DNA of 64,000 nucleotides from Acanthamoeba castellanii str. Neff (taxonomy: Eukaryota; Discosea; Longamoebia; Acanthamoebidae): contig NW_004457654.1 of assembly GCF_000313135.1 (NCBI RefSeq), positions 1,436,028 to 1,500,027 of the forward strand, written 5' to 3'. The notes under the pieces were generated by a model. The model saw only the letters and a program-made list of their open reading frames with translations, was not told where the DNA came from and did not search any database. The position numbers and the translations under genes are program-made. Positions 54,200 to 64,000 of this stretch are shown here, in pieces. The first letter of the stretch is position 1, and every line of letters starts with the position of its first letter.

Positions 54200-54880
54200 C
54201 CACCGCCGCCAGGGCGCCACACTCTGCGCGGCGGCGTGCTCTGCGCGGCGCTACGTCGTCGTCGAGTTTGCCGCGGTGTGCTCTGTGCGTTACGCTCTGC
54301 GCGGCCTACTCGGCGAGTGCCACTCTGCGCGGCCTAGCCGACGTTGCATGCTCGGCAGGCGGCGTCGAATTTCTGTGGTGCAGCGCTGTTGTCGTCGTCT
54401 CCGTTGTTCTCGCTGTCAAGTTTGTGTCGCGATGGGCAAGCCGCCAAGACTAACTGAGTTTGCGTTTGTCTGCGCTGCGCCGAAGTTGTTGGACCAAGTT
54501 GGAGTCAGACGCCAATGCATGCCCACTTTACAGCAAGCCCTACTCTCCCCCATACTTGTCGAGCGGACGATGCTTGCCGCCGCCAGCGTGCTGGCACACA
54601 ATAGAGCTTGCACCGCCGCCAGCGTGACACACACCCTACTCGCGCTGTCATCCCCGCGCCCAACGCAGCTAACACGCCGCGTCGCGCTCGCTGTTGCCAC
54701 CGCTGATACGCGGGCGACGACGATGACGATGATGTGGGCATGCTGGCGTCGTGGACAGTCCCGCTGATGAAGCGAATCAAGGCCTCCAGCGCCGAGCGCC
54801 CGCCGCCGGCCGCAAGGTTCGTTGGTCTCTATGCCGACGCGCCGCTGTTGTTCTGCTCGCACTCGTCTTTGAGTTTTATA
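54200..54880. repeat. CpG-rich composite repeat
   Basis: CTCTGCGCGGCGGCGTGCTC-type units (about 54.22-54.36 kb) followed by AAGTTTGTGTCGCGATGGGC, as in the other copies of the composite family. No gene was seen. Confidence 0.45.
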
Positions 54881-54882
54881 AA

Positions 54883-55890
54883 GCGCCCATCCACGCAGAG
54901 TCTCACACACACGCGCCCGATAGCCCGAGCTCGCCTTCCCCCAGCCCAGCCGACCCGACGTCTGATACGGCTGCCAAGACTGACGATGTAGAATGGGGAA
55001 GCACTGCGAGCAGCAGCGAGGGGCGAGGCATGTGGTAGGGCTCGTGGCAAGGGTGGCGGCATGGCGCTGTCATGGAGTCCGCGCTCCGACCTCTAGCACA
55101 CATCCGGGTTGGCGCGCTGGCCAAGATTGGCATAGTGCTGGTGGCGTCTGGCATGCTGGCATCTCGCGCGCTGGCATGCTGGCCAAGATTTAACTACGTA
55201 GTGCTGCTTGCGCCTTGCGCGCTAGTGTCTCGCGTGCTGGCGCGCTGTCAAATTGTTAAGTATGACACATCGCGCGTGGGCGTCTCACGTGCTGGCGAAG
55301 AATGCTGACGTGTCTTGACGGGGTACCCGCCTCGGCATACTTGGCACGGCGTACTTGGCATTGTACTTGATGCAGCATAATTGGCGCAGCATCCTTGTTG
55401 CATCCTCGGCGCGGCGTACTTGAAGCGCTTACTCCTCCGCGGCGAGGGCATGCTTGGCGCGCTCTGTCAAGTTGGTGTCATCAAGTTTGTGTCGCGAGGA
55501 CGAGCCGCTGAGACTAAGACAAGCCAAGTCTGGCTTGCCCCATGTTTGTGTCGGTTGTAGATGGCGAGGTGAGTCGGTTTTGTGTCGGTCAAACAAGTTG
55601 GCGAGGCGAATTGACTTTGCATCGAGCCGAGTTTGTGATTGCGCAAGTGGCGGCATGTGACACAGCGTACTTGATGTGGTGTACTTGGCGCAGCGTACTT
55701 GAATTGGCATGCTTGACGCGCGTACGCCGCTGCGGTTATGTCAGTGTACCTGACGCGCGCGCTTGCACAGCTGCGGCGAGGTCAGCACGCTGGGCGTGGC
55801 GTTGCGTTGTTGAGGTGGTGTCGCGAGGGCGAGCCAGACAACAAGTCGAGTCGAGTCGGGGTTGCGATCGAGTTTATGTTGGACCCACTT
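54883..55890 (+). repeat. Composite repeat, copy 2 (diverged, shorter copy of 5.67-7.4 kb)
   Basis: Order and orientation match copy 1: the ACGCAGAGTCTCACACACAC block, the CTAGCACACATCCGGGTTGG block, the CTCGCGCGCTGGC blocks, then the GATGCAGCATAATTGGCGCA and TTTGCATCGAGCCGAGTTTG blocks. About 0.9 kb present in copy 1 (around 5.95-6.75 kb) is missing. Confidence 0.7.
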
Positions 55891-56359
55891 TGCGTCAACG
55901 CCAGAGTCAGTACAAGCAGCTTGCGCCAGCACCAGCGTCTCACGCATGCATGCACGCGAGTTGCCTATGGCAACAGCTGCCGCCCTTGTTGCATGCATGT
56001 GGTTGTCCACGGCAGCCATGCTTGCGTCGTTGCCGCTGCTCGCCACTGGATGGTGCGCGACGGCCTCGCGTCTCGCTGCCATTGCCAGGTGCGCCAAGTG
56101 CATGCGCGCGCATGAGCATCGTGAGCGCAAGTGCTCATGCCTACCCCACGATGTGAAGCGCACAGTGCAGCGTACATCTTTGCGGTGCTCTCGCCATCGT
56201 TGTGTGCTGTGCAAAAGGTTTGAGGAGGCTTTGGGACTTGGATGTGTTTTGTGGCATTGATGTGCATGGTGTCAGCCACGCCATGCCCAGACCATGCTTA
56301 TGCATGCTCGCTGGTGTTGTTGTGTACACACCATCTCTGAGCTACGTAGCTGCCCACGC

Positions 56360-56525
56360 ACGATCGCAGCTTGTGCCAGCGTCAGCCTCGGCCTCAACAC
56401 CAGCCTTAGCACCAGCGTCAGCCTCAGTGTCAGCCTCAGCCTCAGCGTCAGCGTCATTGTCAGTGTCAGCCTCAGCCTCAGCCAACATCGCGTGCGTCAG
56501 CGTCAGCTTCAGCGTCAGCGTTTGC
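56360..56525 (+). repeat. Hexamer-type repeat GTCAGC/CTCAGC
   Basis: About 165 bp of GTCAGCCTCAGCCTCAGCGT-like hexamers. Frames through it (Ser/Ala/Val-rich) are artefacts. Confidence 0.8.
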
Positions 56526-57119
56526 ATTAGTACGGCCACTGTCGCCGCCGACCCACAAAAAGGTCCAGCCGCGGTCCATCTATGCCACGCCTGGCGCGCT
56601 CCAGCATTGTTGGAAGCCTGACGCCGCAGCAACACCTCAGTTGGCTTGCGGCCATACCAGGACGCTACTGTGGGTGGCGCGTAGCGTTGCATCAACAGCA
56701 ATCAAAGTCCGCCATCCTCGTCCTAACGCCGACGCTGAGACAGTCGTGCTGGGTTGATGCGCTGAGCGCTAGTATACAGTGGGCAGCGGATAGCGACGCT
56801 CGCGCCCACAGCCTAAGGACACCTCAGTCCCTGCCGTGCCAACATGACCGCAAGCAGGCCAGCCTGACTCCGACGTGGCCGAGCCGCAGCGTGCTGTGCC
56901 AGCACGTCGCAACATCACTGCCTTGGCTGCCGCCATCGCTGGCGTCATCGTGGGAGCGCATGTGAGAGTTGGGCGCATGGCTGCACCAACGTCAGAGACT
57001 CGCGCGGGCGGGCGACATCAACCTCAATGGCTTGCAGGGCTGCTCGCAAGTGCAGCTGACACAGTTGGCCACAACCAATGGGCCAGCACCGCATGCATGC
57101 GCCCACACACTCACACCTA

Positions 57120-57345
57120 CCTCGGGAGCTGCACCAGCACCAGTAGCAGCAGTAGTGTATGCATAAGCAGCGACAGCAGCGTAAGCTGCCGCAGCAGCAG
57201 CATAAGCAGCAGCACCAGCAGCGTAAGTAGCACGCCAGCGGCGGCAGCAGCAGCGAAGCGTGAGCAGCACCAGCAGCGGAAGCAGCAGCAGCAACATAAG
57301 CGTAAGCAGCAGCACGCCAGCGGTAGCAGCGTAAGCAGCAGCATG
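57120..57345 (+). repeat. AGC-rich triplet repeat
   Basis: Interrupted AGCAGCAGCATAAGCAGCAG-type runs. Confidence 0.75.
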
Positions 57346-57499
57346 CCACAGGCAGAGAGCATCTCTGGCATTGACCACAGCACCAGCACTGTCTGTATCA
57401 CACAAGTCCCTAGCAGCAAGCGCTGTCACTGAGGCAGTGCTCACACCAGGGGTCATCAACGTCAAAAACTTGTGTCAGCAGTGACAGCAGCACACTCAT

Positions 57500-60400
57500 T
57501 GCCAACGCCAGCAGCAAGCACCTCCAATATATAGACAGCGCCAGTAGCAAGTATCACTGACCACGCCAACAGCGAGCACCAACATCAAGAGCATCAGCAA
57601 CAAACACACTGACAGCTAATGCTTCCCACATCAACAGCGCCAGCATTGACAGTCTCCAGCTCTGGCAGTGATTGTTGGCGCCAAACATGTAGGTGTCCAA
57701 CTTTGCAATGGAAGTGACTTGGGGCCAGCACTGTACATGTTGGCAGCAGCAACAGACACCACCACTGACACTGACATGAGTGTTGGCTTCAAACCCTCAG
57801 CTGCTGATGCTGCTGTGTCCTGTGCTTGCCTTTCACTTCCATCTGTCTTGCCTGTGCACATGCATCACACTGTGTCATCACAAACTGGCAATCTATTGTC
57901 TAGCACACTCTTTTGTGTCTTTCCAATAAACAAAACACCATGTGTGATGGTGACCACACATCCCAGCCCTTGCCTCGCTGTCCTTGCCTCTGCTCAGCTG
58001 CTTGCTTGGGGGTGTTGTCTCCTGACGTGCACGCTCACACTGCTGGGTATGCTAACCTTGGTGCACCATACTCAGTGCAGTGTTGTTGTTTTTGGGCTGG
58101 TGTCAGTGAGAGTGAGTTGACAAGTCGAGTTGAGTTGGACTTGCTTGCACCACATCTGTGTTGAGCCAAGTTACATCTTTTAGTTGTGGCAATGCACTTG
58201 GCCCAGCATATTGGTTGTGGCGTATTTGATGCAGCCTGCATGGCACGCACTTGCACCTCTGTGGTGAGGTCAGCATGCTTGATGTGGCATAATTGGCCAT
58301 GGTGGTGTTGCCTTCGAGTTGGCATCGCCAATGTCTATGACAAGCTGAGTTTAGTTGGGCTTGTGCTGTGTTTGTGTCCAATCAAGTTTGTGTTGAACCA
58401 AGTTTGTGCTGGATGACAAGCCAGAGCCAGACCAAGGTTGGCCAGTTGGCCCACCAAGTTGGCAAGGTGAATTGAGTGGGCACCAAGCCAGGTTCAAGGT
58501 TGTCTCATGCAGTGTACTTGCTGTGCATGTGCGCCTGTCGCCATGCTTTGGCGTGTCTGCACTTTCACTGCTGTGACAAAGCCTGTGTACTTGCCACATG
58601 ATCACCCACACTAGTGTCTTTGAGTCAGGCGCAGTGCACTCAAACATCAGCAAGTTCACCTTGGCCGTGGTCAACATGCTTGCCTCAGTGGTGTGCTTGG
58701 CGTTGTGTCAGTGTTGTCATCAAGTTGTGCCAAGTTGCCAAGAGCAAGCTGACAAGACGACAAGCCAACAAGCCAAGCAGGGCCTTGCACTGTGTGTTGA
58801 GCCCAGTTTGTGTTGGATGGCACTCACATCACCACCCTCCAACATGGCCTATTTGGTACTGCGTGCCTGGCGCAGCACACTCAGTGCAATAACATACGCC
58901 TGTTGTCATTGTCAATCCCCACAGCTTTGTTGTTGCTGCCAGTCAGTGTGGGCGCTGGGTTGTGGTCAGAGACCATCAGCAGTGCCGCGCACGGCTACCA
59001 AAGCCAGCGCGCAATGGCAAAGACAATGGCAATGCCAATGGTGGACACTCACTGGGCGTCGCTCAGTACACTTGTGTGTGGGCATGCTGTCACCTCAACA
59101 GCACTCATGGCAAGTTTGGCTGTGGGATGTTGTTGTGACAGTGTCAGCATCACATTCACCACCACTGTCTCAGCTCGCCATCACCAAGTGCAATGTCTTG
59201 AAGCGCTTGCTGATCTTGTGGGCGCCTGCACATCACGTCTTGCTGCCATCTGCTCACACTTGCAATGAGATCACTCACACACACATACACTTGGATACCC
59301 ACTGCCTCTCATGCATTGCAGACACTTGCAAGGTTGGCGCCAATCTTCTGCCCTGCACACTCATGGCCCATGTGCCTCCTGCTCCACACCAGCAGCCTGC
59401 ATATGGGCCATTGTGTTGCGACTACTGCCCTGTCCATTGCTAATGCTGTCACTCTCTGGTGTTGCATAAAATCAACCTTGGCTGCATACAACAACCCAAG
59501 CCAATGCACACACCCTTTGCCCCGCCACACCATGCCACCACCGCCACTGCCATCTGTGTTGTCGCCCTGGCTCACCGCATGCAAGCACTGCCATTCCAGA
59601 GCCAGTGAGAGTGCTATGAGAGTGCACTCAGATCAATGTGCGCCCAATATATCCCCCACCCACCTCTGCCTGAATATCAACAACAGGTCCCATACACAAG
59701 CTAAAACGGCAGGTGCTGCTGATGCTGCTGGATTTCATGCTTGCCACAGTCAATGCCAGATACACTGGGCACTAGTGGCACCAGAGACACAGAAGTGTTT
59801 GGTGTGGGCGTGCTCACTGCTGGCATGCTGGCGTGCTGACGCACTCAGCACTTTTTTGGATGCAGGCACAATCAAAGCTAAAGACATGCAATGCTCAACA
59901 CAATTGTGATCTTGATGGTAATGTTTGCCAGTGGTGGCAAAGGTCTGGTGCTGGCGTGGTTGTTGTGGGCGTAGATTTATATGATACCATTGCCTATCAA
60001 CGCCGCCCATGGCTGGCAAATGACGCTCGTTGCTGAGGCACACTCAGTACATTGTCAGTTGTGGTGATGGTGTTGGTGCCTGTCTTTGGTGCTGGCAACA
60101 ACAGCATGCAGGGGCGACCCACCAATGCACTCAAGCAAGTGCACACAGTACGTTGGCTGGAGGCGATCAACAATGGCGACAGCAAGGCACATTGGCATCT
60201 GCAAGAGGCACTCACACTGATGGGCGTCAGGTTGATGGTGATTGCGCACGCATGCGCATCAATGCTGCACTCAAAAGGTTGCCCAAACCAGATGTGGCAT
60301 ACACACAGCAGCAGCAAGCACCTCAGCAGGCATGGCACAATTGCAAGTGCGTCATCAATGGCAGAGGTGGCTGGTGCAAGAGGAAACAGCACATGCGTGC

Positions 60401-61310
60401 ACCCACGGGGACACAGGCCAGTGGCATGGGCGCCATCAAGGCATGGCATGGGTGAGTATGCATTGCAGAATGGGTGGGCAGGTGGTGTCTCAATCACACT
60501 CATGGATGTTCAACAGGGCTTGACATAGGGGACAAGGACTAAAGCGCAGCCAAGTTCCTGTTCTCATATTCAGGTGTCCATGCAAGGCTCACACAAACGC
60601 AACCTTGGCCAACAGTTGTCCAAGCCTGCAATCCTTTCACAACAACAACAGCACTGACAACAAGAGCAACAGCACCAACAAGGCTGACAAGAGCAGTGGC
60701 AACACCCGCGTGGGGTGAGTGGCATGTCATGACAGTGGCAATGCTCATCTCTCACTGCCGCCCATCTCCCCCACATGTGTGTGTCACACTGTGGCACCAC
60801 AAACTGGCAAGCTCTGACTGTTGCTGTGCGCGCGCGCACTCTGCCATGCCTTTCAAAATAAACAAGATAAACATACCTGGCATGTTGTGGCATACTCAAT
60901 GCGTTGTTGAGTTGGCGTCGTCGAGGGCAAGCCAAACTCTGCTCCTCATCTTGTCAGATTGCATCATGTTTGCGTCATGTTTGTGTCAGACCAAGTTTGT
61001 GTGTTGAGCTGAGTTTGTGTTGGATGGCAAACCAAGTTGAGTTTATGTCAGCCCACCAAGTTGGTCAGACTGCTGCCAGCACGTCACATCTGCCATACTC
61101 AGCATGCCGCACTCGCTGTGGCATACTTGGGGTGGCATACTCAACCTGGCATACTCAGTGCAGTCAGCATGGCATAGCTTGGCACCAGCACAGTGTGAAA
61201 AGTTGCCACAATGGCCATGGTGACAGTGTGGTTGATTGGTCAACTCATGTCTCTTGTGACTCACAACCCAAAGGGCAAAATTGGGGGTTGATTTCCTTGC
61301 TCCCTCCAAT
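57500..61310. repeat. CpG-decayed composite repeats
   Basis: Blocks match CpG-rich copies elsewhere with CG changed to CA or TG: for example GTTGTGTCAGTGAGAGTGAG (58.1 kb), the TTTGTGTTGGATGGCA...CCAAGTTGGCAAGG block (58.4 and 61.0 kb), and CATACTTGGGGTGGCATACT (61.1 kb) against GCGTACTTGGCGCGGCGTAC. No credible gene; the 281-codon frame at 58.6 kb is within these repeats. Confidence 0.6.
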
Positions 61311-61559
61311 GTTCTAGTGCACTCTGCTGGTTCTGGATGCCAATGCTCATCTGCTCAGGGCACTGTCCCACAGCACTCACTGCCAAAGTTGATGCAAACG
61401 TGTTTGCCTTGTCAACACATGTTGAACATGATGCTTGGCATAATGCAACACTGCTTGTTGAAACCTTTCGCTGTCAGAGTCACTCCAAATGTGGAACATT
61501 CAGCTCATCAATGTGAATCACATGCAGTGGTCAGTGACACACAGCACTGGAATTGAAAC

Positions 61560-62520
61560 AGCCAAAACCATCATACTTGCACATTAAAAATCAATGTAAG
61601 TGGTTGCATTGTGATTGTTTTGTCAATGCACATCCAATGCAATAGTTGACAAGCGGTAGCCAAACTATCACACTTGCACAGCCAAAGTCGATATAAGCAC
61701 CTGCACCAAATTCACCTCATCAATGCATGTCCAACACAATGGTCACCAACACACAGTGCTGTCAGTCCAAACCATTATACTTACACAGTCAAAATAAATG
61801 TCAGTGCCTGCACTGAATTCGCCTCATCAACACACATCCAACCTGATGGTTGACAGCATGTGGCACTGCCAATCAAAACCATCATGCTTGAGTAGCCAAA
61901 ATCAATGCAAGCACCCACACTGGATTTGCCTCTTCAAAACTATCATGCTTGAGCAGCCAAAATTGATACAAGCACCCACACTGAATTCACCTCATCGCCG
62001 CACATCCAACATGATGGTTGGTGGCATGCAGTGCTGCCAATTGAAACTATCATACCTTGCATGGTCAAAATTGGTGTAAGCACCTGCACTGAATTCGCCT
62101 TGTTGCCATGCGTCCAGTTGGCGCCATGTGGCACTGCCAATCAAAACCATCATACTTGAGCAGCCTAAATTGATGTAAGTGGTATGTTGTGATTGTTTTG
62201 TTGACACACATCCAACATGATGGTTGATGGCATGTGGCACTGGCAGCCAAAAATGTCATACTTGCACAGTCAAAGTTGATGTAAGTGCCTGCACCATATT
62301 TGCCTCATTGATGCATGGCCAACATGATGGTTGATGGCATGTGGCACTGGCAGCCAAAACCGTCATACTCACATGGTCAAAGTTGATGTAACCACCCATG
62401 CTGTGTTTGCCTCATCAATGCATGTCCAGTGCAATGGTTGGTGGCATAATGGTCAGTGGTGCACAACACTAGTGGTTGAAACTGTCATACTTGTGCAGTC
62501 AAAGTCAATGTAAGCAAGTG
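61560..62520 (-). repeat. Tandem satellite of about 103 bp, CpG-decayed array
   Basis: The inverted core (C)CATCATACTT occurs about ten times (near 61571, 61667, 61773, 61879, 61939, 62047, 62145, 62250, 62361 and 62482), mostly 96-121 bp apart; one unit is shortened. On the minus strand the units read like the 20-kb array (ATTTTGGCTG...AAGTATGATGGTTT), but with almost no CG. Confidence 0.8.
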
Positions 62521-62529
62521 CGCCATGCT

Positions 62530-64000
62530 TGGCTTGTAGGCAGGTGCTGAATGCAATGGTTGGTGTGCACTGCAGTGCTGGACTGCAACACCTCATGTGT
62601 GCGCACCACACCAATGGCATGCACACATGTGTGAGACAACAATGGCAACAACAAAGAAGTGATGGCAGCAACTTGGTGGCAGGCATGGACAATGTGCATT
62701 GGCTTTGAGGTTTTGTTTTGACAATGGTCACACACACTGAGCAAAAAAAAACCCCCAGGTCTGTGTGCGCCTGGGGCGTCCTCCATGTGTTTTTCAATGC
62801 CACACACATGTACCAACACTGCCATGTGTGTGGTACCAAACGCTCCCACCATCCATGTGACCATGATCATGACACTGACATGTGCCATGCCTTGGCCTTG
62901 CCTGCATTTGCTCCTGTGACTCGCACCTCCTTGCCCCTCCTCATGCTGTCCACCATGGCTGCACTCACTGTCACTGTACTTGCCCAAACTACTACTGCTC
63001 TTGTGGCTGCTGGAACATGCAGTGGAGAAGCATGCAAGATTGTGACACCAACTTGATGCCCTGCAGCACCCACACCACTCACTTGGCGCCAGCATGTTTC
63101 ACTGGCACTGCTTGCAACACTGCCACCACAAGCACACCTTTGTCACTGACACCCTAAGCAGACCCCAGTGTGGGTACATTGCTTGGCGTTGAGGGAGCCA
63201 GCTGTGGGCATCTGCTTTCAATGCTGGTGTGCATGACTGGACACAATAGCATGGGGGTCTGCTTTGCCCAAGAGTGTTGCCCACTGACAGTGATTGCATC
63301 TGCCCAGTGCACCACTGCTGACACCAATGCTGCTGGCAAGCCATCAGTGTCAAACCTCAGCAACAGCAGTGGCAGTGGCAGCCGTTTTAGCCTGCATGCT
63401 CACCTATCACTGCCACCCATCTCCCCAGCATGCATGCGTCACACTGTGGCACCACAAACTGGTGAGCTCCCTCTATTGCTGTGTGTGTGCACCCACTCTG
63501 CCACTCCTTTCAAAATAAACAAGACAAACATGAGCACCATGCAAGGCCTCTCTTTGCCTGGCCCTTGTCACCACTGTTCTCACCGCTGCTGGCCTGCCTG
63601 CTTGGATGGCGTGCTGTGGCATACTTGACATGTGCACTCAGCATGCCTGGTGTGCTGCAACATACTTGATGCACTGTTGAGTCAGTGTTGTAGAGGGCAA
63701 ACCAAACTCTGCTTCTCATCTTGTCAGCTTGCATCACATTTGCATCTAACCAGGTTTGTGTTGGACCAAGTTTGTGTCAAGCCAAGTTTGTGTTTGTGTC
63801 AAGCCAAGTTTGTGTCAAGCCAAGTTGTGTTGGATGGTGAACCAAGTCAAGTTTATGTTGGCCCACCAGGTTGGCAACAGAAATGGAATTCAGACTGCTG
63901 CCAGTGCATCACATCCACTGTGGTACTCAATGCACCACACTTGACATGCCACACTCACCATGGCATACTCAGCATGTCATACTTGGCATGGCAGACTTGG
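62530..64000. repeat. CpG-decayed composite repeats to window end
   Basis: 63.36-63.54 kb is the decayed copy of the 8.4-kb repeat. 63.6-64 kb carries GCATACTTGACATG-like units and several AAGTTTGTGTCAAGCC blocks. No gene was seen. Confidence 0.55.

Noticed and set aside
58598..59443. 281-codon open frame
   Set aside because: Within decayed composite repeats; the translation is Cys/His/Ser-rich without family features.

Overview
The window looks like nuclear DNA of a free-living eukaryotic microbe, most probably an amoebozoan of Acanthamoeba/Balamuthia type. The evidence is gene style, not a database match: compact genes with short GT-AG introns (about 62-97 nt), secreted proteins with N-terminal signal peptides, a fragment joining an immunoglobulin/MSP-like domain to a tyrosine-kinase-like kinase (an architecture I associate with such amoebae), an F-box protein with WARANGCPW-type ankyrin repeats, and a eukaryotic two-domain fluoride exporter. 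No rRNA, tRNA, CRISPR or bacterial operon structure was seen. The assignment is inference.

Two kinds of sequence alternate. CpG-rich stretches hold the better host genes and 'fresh' repeats. CpG-poor stretches (about 3.2-5.4, 11.3-13.8, 20.6-21.9, 22.3-25.8, 41.2-43.1, 45.1-53.2 and 57.5-64 kb) hold transposon genes and repeats in which CG has been replaced by TG or CA. The copia retrotransposon at 22270-26955 shows this directly: all five differences between its LTRs, its seven in-frame stops (all TGA) and two lost catalytic residues fit CpG transitions. Cytosine methylation followed by deamination is the simplest explanation.

Layout. 0-3 kb: 3' end of a membrane-protein gene, then a complete five-exon secreted-protein gene. 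3.2-9.2 kb: transposon remnants and GC-rich repeats. 9.5-11.3 kb: a divergent pair, F-box/ankyrin gene and a hypothetical gene. 11.3-14.1 kb: decayed transposase and F-box/ankyrin remnants. 14.9-18.4 kb: a hypothetical gene convergent with a multi-exon zinc-finger, transposase-like gene whose introns carry large minisatellites. 18.7-20.7 kb: repeats and a satellite of about 103 bp. 20.98-22.2 kb: SET-like gene and a foldback element. 22.3-27 kb: copia element. 27.7-30.7 kb: an unrecognised Arg/Ser-rich protein gene. 30.9-32.5 kb: repeats. 32.97-36 kb: SprT-like protease, broken kinase fragment and fluoride exporter. 36.9-38.2 kb: secreted cupin and a kinase C-terminal fragment. 38.2-41 kb: repeats. 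41.1-43.6 kb: decayed Ty3/gypsy-like gag-protease and ankyrin fragments. 43.7-44.9 kb: EGF-domain secreted protein. 45.74-51.78 kb: a terminal-inverted-repeat transposon with a DUF7869-like gene and a second long gene. 52.4-53.1 kb: foldback element. 53.3-54 kb: coiled-coil gene. 54-64 kb: repeats, increasingly CpG-decayed.

The most unusual unit is the 6-kb DUF7869-like transposon. It has matching termini, a candidate 4-bp target duplication, two divergently transcribed genes and introns seeded with a palindromic repeat of 37-39 bp period.
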